A stretch of 64,000 nucleotides of DNA from Solen grandis. Lineage: Eukaryota > Mollusca > Bivalvia > Adapedonta > Solenidae. The notes beneath the pieces are model-generated. The model was not told where the DNA came from. It saw only the letters and a list, made by a program, of their open reading frames with translations, and did no database searches. The position numbers were made by a program, and so were the translations under genes. The stretch is from assembly GCA_021229015.1 (NCBI GenBank), contig CM037787.1, positions 38,821,037-38,885,036 of the forward strand, written 5' to 3'. The number at the start of each line of letters is the position of its first letter. The stretch's first letter is position 1. Shown one piece after another: positions 33,632-46,215 of the stretch.

Positions 33632-34056
33632 TTCTCTCCCTCGTTAATGTTGCCAAGTATTTATTTCCTGACAAATAAAACCGGCAAGTCTAGGTTACAT
33701 TGCAAAGGAAAACGCTACTTTCTTAAACACCCACTCAGACGAAACGGATAAATATAGAATACGGAATCCAGAAAGCAGATGCGTGCGGTACCAAATGACA
33801 CGGTTCGCAACATGGCATCTTCAACAGATCCGGGAGCGAATTCGTAAGTGTTATTAAAATGTTCAGCCTGTGCAGTGAAAGCAGTGAATGTGATCAGTCA
33901 TTTAACGGAACAGGGAAAAAGAAATTCTAAATATATTTTTATAATTCTAATTACGGGGTTCAATAACGTTCGTAACACTATTGCCTATAATGGAGAAACC
34001 ATACATTTTTACAATCACAAAAAATTGCATTGTGTCACCATGCATCTGTAGAGGTT
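33632..34056. repeat. Three-copy dispersed repeat, copy 1
   Basis: Shares ordered blocks with 48935-49375 and 49775-50205: CTC.CTCGTTAATGTTG, CTGACAAATAAA, a TATAG.ATACGGAATCC-like block, GGTACCACGTGACAC, CCGCAACATGG.(A/G)TCTTCA, and further down AACG.TATTGCC.ATAATG. This copy contains an ATG (33812) whose short frame ends at GTAAGTG. Because the segment is repetitive, I do not annotate it as an exon. Confidence 0.65.
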
Positions 34057-34456
34057 ATTGTAATACACCCAATTAAATTCCTAGTCAAAGATCATAGACT
34101 TACCCACTTCATCAGTCCAAATATATACAACAATTACTTTCATCTCATACCTGAACTAATTTAAAGAAGAGAGAGAGAGAGAGAGAGAGAAATGCAGATG
34201 TATATGAAACATATCCTTGAAACTTGAAAACTACAGTAAGAAATTATTTATTTCAATACACAATTTCATTTATTGTCATGAATTTTCAGTACATATCAAT
34301 TTGCAATGTTTATCAGAGATAAAGAAATCTCAGTCTATATGTAATTGTTTTCAAGGATTTGGCGAAACTTAGGAAATAAAGATAGATTTAAAGAAAGATA
34401 AACTAATGTATCAAATTTTACCTCAATATCTTGAGTTCCCGATTTGCTTCCTCGTC

Positions 34457-34494
<38 letters not shown>

Positions 34495-35640
34495 TGAATG
34501 AACTATACGCATTCCGCCATACTCGTCGTGTGTGTGATTGTCATTTGGCGTTGAAAGACACGGTAAAGTATTGTAATCTTACATATATATCAAATGTTTA
34601 CTATTGAATATAAATATGATCTGCCGATAATTTAAAATTTGGACTCTAAGAAAGAGAGATAGAGAGAGAGAGAAAACACACACACTGATGGTCAATGGCT
34701 GCTTTTGTTGTTGTAATTGTTGTTGTTGTTTTTCGGCGTAAGCTGTATAAAATGGATTTGACCTAATTCTTGAACCAATCAAAGTCATGGTTAACAACAC
34801 AACAGCGGGGGAAAAACTTTTTTATTAAGTGACATAAACATATATTAGGAATGTCCGTCTTGAAATAGGAGTTTTTACATGATTATCAATTTACAGATTA
34901 TAACATTTCAATATTCCTTTTTAAACAATAAAATCACCCAAATGTAAAAAAGTAAAACGTTTAATGTGAGCAAGCGCGTGTTATCGAATTTTAGAAAACG
35001 TTGACTGTGAGTTCTTCAGTCGCAGTGTATATACATATATAAGCTACACAATAAGCAGATATAATTTAAAGCCTAGATTCGAATCCCGTTGATGGTTTTT
35101 AATTTACTTTCATTACATTTTTGTCAGTTTCTTTGAAATTCTTTTATCACTGGCTATTTACATCTTATTTATCGACAAATAAATAAGTAGAGTGTTGGTA
35201 GCAAGAGCCGGCTAGGGGAGACGCTATATTTAAAAAATGTAGGCAGTGATAATGCAAGCGGCTTGCCGCTTTGCCCGAGCAGTGATAGGGGTATATAATT
35301 CAGGTTGGGCATGGGACCCGGGGGAACTCCCCTGCGAATATTTTTTTTTAATTCTAAGCTTTAAAAGTTTGCATTATTGTGAGTATGTTAGGGGGTTGTG
35401 TCTACATTTGTCTGGCTGGGTAATTTTAGAGGGGGCGCGCGCCGAGTAAAATATTTATCCAATTTAATTGGAATGTTGGTTAGCGATGATATTAACTTTG
35501 ATGACTTCTATGCCATTAGCTAAGCTTATCAATAATCCTCTCCTTACTTATATCAAAAAAGTAATATATATAGGTCATGCAAGCATTTTCGCGACAATTT
35601 TGATAAAAAATGGTCTTCTCTAACTAACATATGAATACTC
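34057..35640. other. Non-coding sequence with (GA)n tracts
   Basis: Three GA microsatellites lie within 510 bp (34167-34191, 34459-34490, 34650-34673). The 37-bp dispersed fragment also found at 454 lies at 34729-34765. A short hairpin (AAGCGGCTTGCCGCTT) sits near 35257. No gene was recognised. Confidence 0.5.
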
Positions 35641-35785
35641 AGTCACAGTAACCGAGCGGTAAGAGTGTCTGTTTGGTAACCATGTTGGTTTGATCTCGTG
35701 TCACAGCATACAATAGTCGTTATAAAGAGTATTGGTACATTGTATATCTCCGTTGCATTGGACTCAGTATATGTCATGATAATGT
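35641..35785 (+). mobile_element. SINE family A relic that leads into a minisatellite
   Basis: A degraded head (AGTAACCGAGCGGTAAGAGT; GGTTTGATCTCG as B-box) and body (GGACTCAGTATATGTCATGA) are followed directly by units of the 46-bp array. Confidence 0.6.
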
Positions 35786-36695
35786 AAAGGGGTGAGGTAT
35801 TAAACCACTTGACCCGGTGTCTTGATAATGTAAAGAGGTGAGGTATTAAACCACTTGACCCGGTGTCAGAAAAATGAAAAGGGGTAAGGTATTAAACCAC
35901 TTGACCCGTTGTCGGGATAATGTAAAGGGTGAGATATTAAACCACTTGGCCAGTTGTCAGGATAATGTAAAAGGTGAGGTATCAAACCACTTGACCAGGT
36001 GTCAGTATAATGTAAAGGGTGAGGTATTAAACCACTTCACCCGGTGTCTAGATAATGTAAAGGGGTGAGGTATTAAACCACTTGACCTAGTATCTGGGTA
36101 ATGTAAAGGGTGAGGTTATAAACCACTTGACCTGGTGCCAGGATAATGTAAAGGGGAGGTATTAAACCACTTACCAGTGTCTAGATAATGTAAAGGGCGA
36201 GGAATTAAACCACTTGACCTGGTGTCAGGATAATGTAAAGGGGTGAGGTATTTAACCACTTGAACCGGAGTCTCGATAATGTAAAGGGACGAGGAATTAA
36301 ACCACTTGACCTGGTGTCAGGATAATGTAAAGGGGCGAAGTACTAAATCACTTGACCTAGTGTCTTGATAATGTAAAAGGGCGAGGAATTAAATCACTTG
36401 ACCTGGTGTCGGGATAATGTAAAGGGGTGAGGTATTAAACCACTTGACCCGCTGTCTGGATAATGTAAATGGGTGAGGTATTAAACCACTTTACCCGCTG
36501 TCTGGATAGTGTAAAAGGGTGAGGTTTTAAACTTCTTGACCCGGCGTCTAGATTATGTAAAGTGGTGAGGTATTAAATGTAATAGGGTTAGGTATTAAAC
36601 CACTTTACCCTATGTATGGATAATGTAATGGGGTGAGGTATTAAACCATTTAACCCAATGTCTGGAAAATGTAATGGGGTGAGGTATTAAACCAC
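35786..36695. repeat. 46-bp minisatellite, about 20 diverged copies
   Basis: The unit is CTTGACCCGGTGTC, (A/T)GGATAATGTAAAGGGGTG and AGGTATTAAACCA. Anchor positions 35808, 35854, 35900 and 35945 give a period of 45-46. Units are diverged and several are truncated, especially after about 36530. The unit matches the SINE-internal stretch GACCGGTGTCAGGATAATGT followed by a GGGTGTGGTAT-like segment. Confidence 0.9.
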
Positions 36696-36711
36696 CTGGC
36701 TACGGCGTGCT

Positions 36712-36712
36712 T

Positions 36713-36759
<47 letters not shown>
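36712..36759. repeat. Compound (CT)n(CA)n microsatellite
   Basis: An interrupted CT run passes directly into CA units at the distal end of the minisatellite. Confidence 0.92.
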
Positions 36760-36760
<1 letters not shown>

Positions 36761-37179
36761 CTACCTTTATTTTATTGCTATTACCACATAGTATTTGGTT
36801 TTAATTTTTTAAAGTAGTAAAATAAATTTTGAAACATCTCAGTCGTTTGATTTTTTCAGCTCATTTGTACAGGTCGAAATGTAGCAGCATATTGTATTTT
36901 TGAGGTTTAACAGGAAGAAACAAATGCAATTGTAAAATATTGGGACAAATGTCGACATGACATGGTATCATGTTCGCACACTGGCGCTGTAATCATGCGG
37001 AAGATAAAGAAACACACATGTAATACGTTATACAGATCATAGCGGTGTGTCAAGTTTAGAGGTATAGGGTTTCAAAACTGCAAACTGAAAGATGACAAAG
37101 GTTATTGAGGAAATGACCTTATTTCTTTATAGAAGAATGAGAAAGCGGCATACACTACATGATATAGATCATACATAAA

Positions 37180-37443
37180 GTTGGGTTTAACGTCTCACCA
37201 GCATTATTTCACTGTTTTGAAAATATGTCTACTTTAGACAGATATAGTGCTGTCACACTGCTGTATCACGCCGTAGACAAGTGGCAAAATACCATAAACA
37301 GTCACATTATCTTTGACACCGGGCCAATCAGTCCTGTAACTACACTGAATATTAAAACGTCTATCATATGTCGCTGCCGGATTCAAATCCACAACCTCTC
37401 GCTTCCGTGTCGGACGATCTATATATAACCCCTCGGCTACCAG
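37180..37443 (-). mobile_element. SINE family A, minus strand, near full length
   Basis: Starts with the complement of the tail (TTGGGTTTAACGTCTCACCA), then GACAGATATAGTGCTG, CAGTCACATTATC and GGACTGATT-type body complements. It ends with a B-box complement (GGATTCAAATCC) and an A-box-like GGTAGCCGAGGGGTTA on the minus strand. Frames on both strands here are shadows. Confidence 0.85.
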
Positions 37444-37589
37444 ACCTATGACGAAATCTTCTAGCCCACCGGTCCAGTTAACCTTCCGCAAAATTTAAGT
37501 GAGTAACTCGAAATGCAAATACTTCTAGCACAGCACCACTGGTGGGGCAGACTCGCCGCTCACCTACATATGCCTGACCATTTTTTACG

Positions 37590-37665
37590 ACTTCAGTCGC
37601 GGCCGGAGATCGAACTCACGACCTCCAGATTCCGATACGGAGGCTTTAACCATTCGGAATCTTGT
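37590..37665 (-). mobile_element. tRNA-like SINE head, minus strand
   Basis: On the minus strand CCGAATGGTTAAAGCCTCCG (A-box region) and GAGTTCGATCTCCGGCCGCG (B-box) keep tRNA spacing and the family A continuation. The body is lost. Confidence 0.65.
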
Positions 37666-37980
37666 TTAAACTTCAACTGTTCTCTGAGAAAAGAGCTGGT
37701 TGTATCTAATATAAACGAAAAAAAAAGAGAAAAAATCCTTGTTTTATTTGTTCTAAGATATACAATGTTCATGGTTGGTGGAGATATGAAACGTATAAAA
37801 ATTTCATTGACTTATTATTTTAAGGGTATATGAATCAGGAAATAATTTTCCTAAAACCAGGCCTATCAGTCAGGAAGATATACCAGTAATATTATTGAAG
37901 AATTTAAATGTTGCTGCCTAAGACCGATTCGTTGTGTCGGATTTTACTGTCGCTTGACTTGACTTGACAACATGTATTTG

Positions 37981-38100
37981 AGTTTATCGTCGCTTGACAG
38001 TATTTCAGTCATACAGCGACGTCCAGCTTATTAAAGGTGGGGGAAAACCCCGAATGCACGGACCCATCCGGGTAGAACCACCGACCTACCTCAAGCCAGC
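37981..38100 (-). mobile_element. SINE family B, minus strand, cut by assembly gap
   Basis: The 3' end complement (TATCGTCGCTTGACAGTATT, then CATACAGCGACGTCCAGCTT) and body (GGTAGAACCACCGACCTACC) match family B. The copy stops at the N-run. It shows the 7-bp CGTCGCT/AGCGACG stem best among the copies. Confidence 0.85.
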
Positions 38101-38200
38101 NNNNNNNNNNNNNNNNNNNNNNNNNNNNNNNNNNNNNNNNNNNNNNNNNNNNNNNNNNNNNNNNNNNNNNNNNNNNNNNNNNNNNNNNNNNNNNNNNNNN
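38101..38200. other. Assembly gap (100 N)
   Basis: Exactly 100 N, probably a placeholder of unknown true size. It begins inside a SINE and is followed by a C/A-homopolymer stretch (38246-38300). Confidence 0.99.
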
Positions 38201-40424
38201 GGTTTATCATATATAAAGAAGACAAAAAGAAATGAAAAACAATACCCCCCCCCCCCCCAAAAAAAAACCCAGAAAAAACAAACCAAAAAAACAACAAAAA
38301 CAGTTGCAGTAGAATACACATACAAACCTTCGATTTTACTTTTCAATTCATAAATACCACCTTATGAAGGTAAAAATAGACCCTGGGTATACTAGATACA
38401 GAAATCAACTTAAAAAGAGGACATATGTAGATCTCTCACAATCACAATCAATTCAGCAACATCAACAACAGTAATATGATTAGATAAGGGAGAAGAATCT
38501 GAATGTTCTGACATTTCAATTACTTCAATTTATGGAATTTGCAAGTGATACATGTGTATGTACAAACTTACCTGGTTTTACATATATGTATTGATATGTA
38601 TTGTTCGTCTCTACCTATAGATCAAACACACGTACCTCATTTTTACACTTTAGTAGAATATAAATAGTAATTTGTTATCTCTCATGAAAGCAAACAAGAT
38701 GGAAACTATTTGAATATTAAAGTTGATTATATACCACCCGTTTTTTGAGTTTGTGTAACTTCCCCTTCCTGTGTTCATTCAAGAATGTAAGGTAAATAAG
38801 ATCAGAAGATCAAACACGTTTACATTAAATATGCCATTAGAACACATTAAGTAACAACATTTTGCTGCGTAATTAAATCAATTTAAACATAATCCTACAC
38901 AATTTATAAAGGTTATCAGAATGACTACAAAAACTAAGTACATAAAAACACCCCTTCTCAATCTTTGAAGTGCTTAAATCAGATAATATTCCAGAAAATC
39001 CTACTTATGAAATGTCGCATAACAAAGAAAATCAAAGCATTGGTAGCACTGTCAGAAGCGAAAGTTAAAATGTGTGAATTTTAAAGTCAATCCCTTTATT
39101 TTTTTGTGGTATGCATGTAAAAAATCAGGGGAGTTAAATCTTATAAAAACAGCAGGTAAGTTAGATTATTCTATTTATTTGTCTCTGTCAAGTTAATTAA
39201 AATTGGATAAGGAATAGTTGTTATTGGTATTGATCCTCACAATACCTTTAATACTTCATGAATTTGCTGCAGATAGAAATAATTTTAATAGAAAAGCAAG
39301 AAAAAAGGACAAGATAAAGTTATTGATTCTACTGTTTTGATCTTATAACCGAACCTGTCTATGCGCAGGACCCTCGTACATGTATTAGAAAAAATCAACT
39401 CCTTTATAAATAATTAAAACAAATGGAAATATAAAAACTAAAATTAAAAAAATTATAAATATATAACCCAAATTTTAAGTGCAGATAAGGTTATTTATGG
39501 GGAGTTTAATGAATGAAACTGCGGATGAACACTGAATTTTAGGTGCAAATAAGGTTATTTATGGGGAGTTAAATGTATGAAACTGCGGATGAACACTGAA
39601 TTATAAACTTGCTTCTTTAATAGTTTTATTTGCACAGAAATTGTGATTATAGCCTTTTTTTTCAAAATCCTGCTAATCTAACTTTTATCAAAACTGCAAT
39701 GCTGACTTCTACAACCAGTGGTACTATTTTTCAACGCGAATGTATGGATAAGTGTCGGTAATGTGATTGTAAGTAGAAAATCCACTGTCTGACTTTTGAA
39801 GCTTTCGCTTCTAAAACATCAAAAGGTAACACATTCTCTTGGTCACTATGAAATGGCGTTCTGTTAATAAATCAATTTCCATTCTCATTAAAATTTGAAA
39901 TGGAATTTAATTTGCACTGATTTAAAATTAAATATAGCTTAAAACAACAAAACATTAGTCATAAATCAACCTCAATAAATTTTCAATTTTAATTTTTACA
40001 ATGACCAAATCATTCTGTCATTATTGCAATGGTATTTTGTTGAAAAAAAGAGAAAAGGATCAAAAGGAAAAAGATTGCAACATGTTTAATTGATTTTGGA
40101 ACGCATTAAATGATGTTAAATGAGAAAGGGATTTTCGTTTAATACGACTTGATTATGTGTGATTTGAAGAGAAATGTCTTAAATAAAACTTCAAGAAACT
40201 AAGAGGTAATATTTATCCCATTTTACGTATGTTTAAATGTATGCATAATATATATAATTTACATATCTTTTAAGTAATATCAACTGATAGTTGCATGCAT
40301 ATGTATACGATGGCAAACATATATGCAGAGTCATGACTGATAACTTAAATAAATAAACAAATTAAAACTTTAACTATTTTGCATCGATTCGAAACTAGTT
40401 ATATTTATCACTCTTGATTGCTCT
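38201..40424. other. AT-rich non-coding sequence
   Basis: Contains a C-run/A-run (38246-38268) and a diverged 63-bp tandem duplication (39472-39603, anchored by ATAAGGTTATTTATGGGGAG). No gene was recognised. Confidence 0.5.
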
Positions 40425-40575
40425 GGTGGTGTGGCGTAAGTGATCATCATTGTTGGAGGAAACCGAAGAACCCAGTCTAAGAGAAAACCCACGTGTCTGG
40501 ACGGCCACCAATATATAACCCTTTTACGAACGTGCCGAAGAATCGAATCCGGGGACGCATTGATAGTTTAGTGTA
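40425..40575 (-). mobile_element. Possible SINE of a third type, minus strand
   Basis: On the minus strand CCCCGGATTCGATTCTTCGG contains a B-box-like element, followed by GTGGGTTTTCTCTTAGACTG and GGTTCTTCGGTTTCCTCC, a motif common to some metazoan SINEs. The head is poorly preserved. Confidence 0.4.
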
Positions 40576-43050
40576 TTTTGCTAAATTAACCGTCAAAAAT
40601 ATTCCTTGACTGTGCACTTTTATATTGCATATGATTCACGATTCACTAGATGTACATGCACGAAAAAGTTTTTTTTTTAACCGCTGTAGTCAATTGATGT
40701 TTCTCGTATTTCAGTTTGTCTTTTAACGACTTCCCCTTATATAATTGAAGCGTTTTGCTTTGTTTATGATAAACATCACCAGTGATGTTGTGTTTCACAG
40801 GTTCCTTACGAAATAAAAGAAAGATGCTATTATGTTGCAATAAATAAATTAATGAATAAAAAAAAAAAAAATAATAATACCCCAATTCTTGAATGATAAA
40901 ATAATCCCGTGTCATAGAACTGTTCAAATTGGGATATAAACAAGGAACGATGCATGTTTTACAAGTAGTTCCCATAATACACCATGAATACCTTTCTACA
41001 ATCTACAATGATAAACTACAATTATGCAAGACTGTTTTTCATTTGACCTCAATTTACCTCATTGACTTTTAAGTAGGTAAATAATTGTCTCAGTTTGCGG
41101 TTTGCAACAAAGCGATTCTTATTATTCTTTAATCATCTTTAATATTTAGGTAGATATATAATAAAGAGAAATACTATAGTTTGTTTTTGGCATATTTTTA
41201 TATTACCGAAAGTGATAATTAAAAGAAAATGAAATTAAATTAGTTGGTATCTTTATATTACTATGAAACAATTAACTTATATATGTGATACTATTCTCTT
41301 AAATATTAATCTTTGTAAGACAATACTTTTAGTTTATTTATACAAAACTTCTTTCTTAAAGACTCTTAAACAGGAAATAGCCCGAAATGATCCCATGATC
41401 CCATCCTTTTTAATATAAGCCTTATTTCAAGCTTTGTGTATGTGGTTTTGTTTTTAAAGTATTACTATTTTCAGGTTTTCATTTTCTTACATCTCTTAAA
41501 GCAGATTTAATATGATTAAAAGCAACATACTTCAAACGACGTGTCATATTCTGTAAAGAGAAAGGATCTCATCGAACAGATTGTTTATATGCAATTTGTT
41601 TAATGCATTCTGATTTCCGAACCGGAAATGACGCGGTCAATATTTTAAAACGATTCAAATGTATTCCATGTTCAATATAATCCCACTGTTGATTTGCAGC
41701 CCGTTAAAGAAATAAGAATGGTTGCGCCTTTCGAACAACAAACCATTTCAATGACATTTTAATTGATGTAATTTCAATTCAAAGCACCTGACTTTGAAAA
41801 TCAAATGTTGAATAATAATAATAATCAATTTTTTACACTTAATAAAATTGTATTTTATCAGTTACTTATAGAGTTGTCATAAATATTGAGATAAACTTAG
41901 TTCGATGTTTGTATTCTTTGAAGTGATTTCAGGAGTCTGGTATAATAAGAAACAACAATTCGTCTTTATTATTTTTTTCCTTTGTGCATAATGAGGGGCG
42001 ATCGATTGAAACTAATTACACGGCCGTTAAGTGCATGATGTGTAATTTTAATCAATAAACTATCCTGTTCCGCTTTAGCTAATAAATAACATACATTTCA
42101 CTTCCTAGGTTTAGATAAACATACCTTTTGTATTGATCATCCTTCTTTCATTCTAATTTCAGAATGTTTCCAGGCATCAGATATCATATCGACAGGGAAG
42201 CGCAGCAATTAAAGAATACATTTTGAATAATTGTCCCATTGTTGAAGGCAATGGGCGACGTTGAGATCAATGAAACGAACACATTTACACAAAACAGTGA
42301 CAAGTATGAAATTGCGTTAAAATGCTAATATGAAACAGCCTAAAAAGGCAGTTCATGGATTATTTAATAAAACGTTACAAATAAAATTTGAATTCCTGTT
42401 GTATTTGATTTTTAAAAAGAAATTTCCTATTTTGGATTCGGGAGGTATTTTATGAAACAAATGAGCGAGTGAGAATTCAGTGAACACATATCTGTAACTA
42501 TTTGATAATTATAATGTGTGATTCAGTCTAAATGATTAACAGTTCATCTTTATTGAATTATGTAAAGATTATATAAAAAATAGTTAAAAACTATGTTCTG
42601 CTTATGAAATTGGAAGTATATATATTCAACCGCGATTGTCCTTTGTAAAATAATCTTTACTGGTGAGGATACCATTGGTCATTTGTGATTTGGCTTTTTG
42701 ATTTGACTCAATTTATATTTAAATTTTAGTATAACAGCATCGTGCACTTACCTAATGTGCAGTTTTATTTCATTTATCAATAAGTAAATCCTGTGTTGAA
42801 GATCTGGAAAACAAACAATTTGGTCATGAGACACATCTTAGTAGATTCGGTAGCCATTTCTATGCAACCTGTTCACACATATGGATTTATAAAAGAAAAA
42901 AGTTTATCGTTATATCATTGAATTTCAATCAGTTTATAAGAGGGTATATAAGGATACTATTTCTCTATGATTATCATATATTGTGAAATTCCATGACATC
43001 CATGAAATGAATGGACGCATGCAGATGGATGACTCCTACGTCATGTCGAT
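40576..43050. other. AT-rich non-coding sequence
   Basis: No gene. A segment at 42162-42340 resembles 54898-55078 (see findings). The 109-codon minus frame near 40646-40975 has no recognisable motif. Confidence 0.4.
42162..42340. repeat. Diverged repeat, relative at 54898-55078
   Basis: Shared order: TTTCAGAATGTTTC, CAGGGAA.(G/C)GCAGCAA, TGAA(G/A).CAGTGGG/CAATGGG-like and AAACGAACACAT/GCAAACATATC-like blocks. Similarity is patchy but colinear over about 180 bp. Confidence 0.45.
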
Positions 43051-43759
43051 GGCTCAACGCAAAACTGTCGTAACTCCGTTTTTTAAAATTGTTCAGGAGA
43101 AGAAAAAACTTTCTGAATTTATTTGTGTTGGATATATTATAAGTGTCTTAACATAAAATTGCTGCATTATATGTCAGTTTTAATAAACTTCACTGTAATT
43201 TTTTCAACATTTAATAAAAAAGATGATTTTGAGGATAAACTGACTTACTACAGTTTTCCACTTTAAATGTTAGGCTTCATTGAAAAGAAATTCAATGCAA
43301 CACTGTAGTAACTTGACTTACGACAGTATTCCACCTCATATCATATGAATTCTGGAAAATTATTTCATGCAACACTGTATCAATATCATTTTCAAAAGTT
43401 TTAAATGATATAAAAAGGGGTCAATTAGGTATAACAAACAATCTCATGACAAGTGGACATTGTGTTGATGACAAACTTTGATGACCAACATTTTGACCGT
43501 TTTCATTTTTAAATGAAAAATGTTTTTATCAATGTATGCTTAATATTATTAGAGCCATACAAGTATTACTGTAATAACCAAACTAGAGTACATCAGGTTG
43601 ACAGACCACAGGTATTTGAGTTGAAATGTGCCAATAGTTCATTAAAACTATTAAAACTTAATATTTTCATAATCGCAAGTGTTATTAAAGACAGTTTTAA
43701 GTGCTGTCAATGAACAACATAAAGAAACCAATGTCCATGACAATACCTCATGTAGGTAT

Positions 43760-44164
43760 ACCAAAGACCTAATAACCTAACTGAGATTCGCAACTCTGAT
43801 ATAGGTATGCCCAAAGAGCAAATCAAGAGAAGTTCTCGTTAAGTTTTATGTATAATCATGTGACAGCAAGATGATGGGAGATGTGTAAAATTGCTCATAT
43901 CAATTATAAATATACTAAGTTTTCTCTTCAATTTATTGTCGATTAAACCAAATATGTATGTCTCTAATTAGATCACAGAACACTTTTTATGAGTGATACT
44001 CATGTAAAGCATCTGTTCGTTAATCGTCTCCAAGACGTGAAGCATCTCAGCGAGATTTCATTCAAATCCCATTCACCTGTTGTTGTTTTGTTGTTTTCTT
44101 GTCACAGGAAAACCCCTTTTTTTTCGGACAGCTTATATCTCTGTTGGATAGGTTTTTGGGTTAA
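43760..44164. mobile_element. MITE-like element, copy 2 (relative at 8742-9178)
   Basis: Colinear with copy 1. The left AACCTAACTGAGATT opposes the right TATATCTCTGTTGGATAGGT as inverted ends. It lies 700 bp inside the 4.5-kb TIR element. Confidence 0.65.
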
Positions 44165-45415
44165 CAATGCAGACAAGCTTTTGAGCAGATATTATATTAT
44201 AAAACAATTTGTATGACTTCTTAACAATTAATTTTATCATCCGCATCATCATCAGCATCTTTATACTGAGTAGAACTTTTTTCCTGTTTTCCTATTGCTG
44301 CTCTACAGACTTTTCTATCCATGGCATCTACTGTCTTGAGGAAACAAAGACTTAATCCACACTTTTCAAAGTAACAAACTTTGTAATACTATCAGTTTCT
44401 TAAACAATATTTGTTTCAAATAGTTTAGTTTAACTTTGGTTTCAAATACAGTCATTTGCATCATTTGATCATTTTGTTCTTCTGTATTTGTATATACACA
44501 TTTTTTTTTCATTTTGGAGAGAAATAAAGGATACTGTATTAAAGTATTTAATTGTATTAACAAAACCCTGACTATCATTCTGCATTATTCATATCTTAAT
44601 GATTTAAAAGAATTGCCATGATTTAAATCTGACGTTTTAATTGTTTTACGGTATTAAACAACACTAAAGATAAAGTTTTCTTAACATTTGCACCAGCTAC
44701 TTTGAAGACTTACTCATTGTGACATGGGAGTAGGAGGAAAAAGGGGTTGTGAACAGCAGGAATGGTTTACTTTCACTAAACCCAAGGATTAGAGACTCAA
44801 CTAAATGTTTTATAAACACACCTTAGCTCCGAACAGTTTCATGACCAGTGAGGACAGCAGACCCATTGCACATTATAAATGACATTACTTGATAAGACCT
44901 TCTGTGGGGGTCATCAAAACAGATCCTGAGCAGGAATCATACCATTTTGAAAATCCATTTGGAAGAATCTGATTTTTGAGCTAAAGCATCATTTAGTGTC
45001 ATACATAAAGGACACAGAATTTCACTTCTTTTTCTGATTGAGTGTTCCATGCAGTGGCTGCTGCTTTATAAAAGTCTGTTACCAGTATAGGCATTCAAAA
45101 TTATACATGTATCTACATAAATTTGGTCACTGTCTAAAATGCCATCCATAATTTCATCTTTCCAGTTGAATGTTGGAAATCAAATGTCTAATCAATGTTC
45201 ATACAATATTGGTGACACATTTTTTTTTCTACTCTCAAACACTTCACAACCCTGATGGATTGTTGTAGCATGTGCTTAGAGCATGGTGAGAAATGTGAAG
45301 AATTTAAAATAGAAACTGGTGAAATTCATCCTTGTGTGAGAAGTTTAAAACTGACACTGTAAGCATTTAAAGACCATTATTAAGACAACATTTGCTGAAC
45401 AAAATAAAATGAAAG

Positions 45416-45582
45416 AGGAGCAGGGTAGTTCAGTGATTACCATTGGTAGGATGCACATCTCAGGATCAAGGTTTCATGGTTTGAATCTAGGTCATGTGGC
45501 TGCCCGTTTCCTTGAGTATGCAATTAACCTTGAATTGTTCCACTCCACCCAGGTGTATTAATGGGTACTTGTGAGTTTTTTT
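45416..45582 (+). mobile_element. tRNA-derived SINE with conserved metazoan-type body
   Basis: A tRNA-like head (GTAGTTCAGTGATTACCATT ... ATGGTTTGAATCTAGG as B-box) is followed by GTTTCCTTGAGTATGCAATT and CACCCAGGTGTATTAATGGG with TACTTGTGAG. This body resembles widely shared invertebrate SINE central domains, from memory of the family rather than a search. It ends at a T-run. Confidence 0.6.
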
Positions 45583-46183
45583 TTGGTCATACATATGACT
45601 TCCTAGCACCATATGTCTCAGCTACTCCTACGGAATTAACAAATATATTCAATGATATGGAGGTAAACATGTCATGTTGGCTGATCGAGCACTAGCTTGA
45701 AGGTAGACTACAAATAAGTATTACCTATAGACCCAAGTAAAGCTGTAAAGACAAGTAGTATGTCAGAACTTAACAGAAGTTAGAGATAGTAAATGTATTT
45801 CTGTATGAAAAAAAAAAAGCTGACACAGACAAACTAAGTCTAAATTGATCAATTAACTAAAAAAACTTTATTTCATTTTCTTCTTAATAGGCTGTTATCA
45901 ATAAGTTTGTTGTCTAAATGATTCATTTAGAGTTGGCCCTAAAATTCTTGTTTTTGACAACTCTATGCTACCTGCAGGTGAAACAAACTAATTTCCATTT
46001 ACAATATTTTTAATTGTTTGTGATTGAAAAATTGTGCTTCAACAGTAAAAGCAAACAATAATGGTTTTCTACATTTCTGAGACTGTTTAGGACTGAAAAC
46101 GTAAGTGTGGCACCACCCAGAACACATATATTTTGACAAAAACAAAAGTGTTCTCTGGAACACGCGTGTCACCTCCTGAAGCA

Positions 46184-46184
46184 T

Positions 46185-46214
<30 letters not shown>
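46184..46214. repeat. (CAGA)n microsatellite
   Basis: About 7-8 units, followed by an imperfect continuation to about 46240. Confidence 0.92.

Positions 46215-46215
<1 letters not shown>

Noticed and set aside
33812..33842. First coding exon (ATG frame followed by GTAAGTG)
   Set aside because: It lies in a dispersed repeat also present at 48935 and 49775, where the ATG frame is not maintained.
35786..36695. CRISPR-like direct repeat array
   Set aside because: Units are contiguous and diverged with no unique spacers, in eukaryotic sequence. The unit derives from a SINE. The same applies to the 41-, 73-, 76- and 113-bp arrays.
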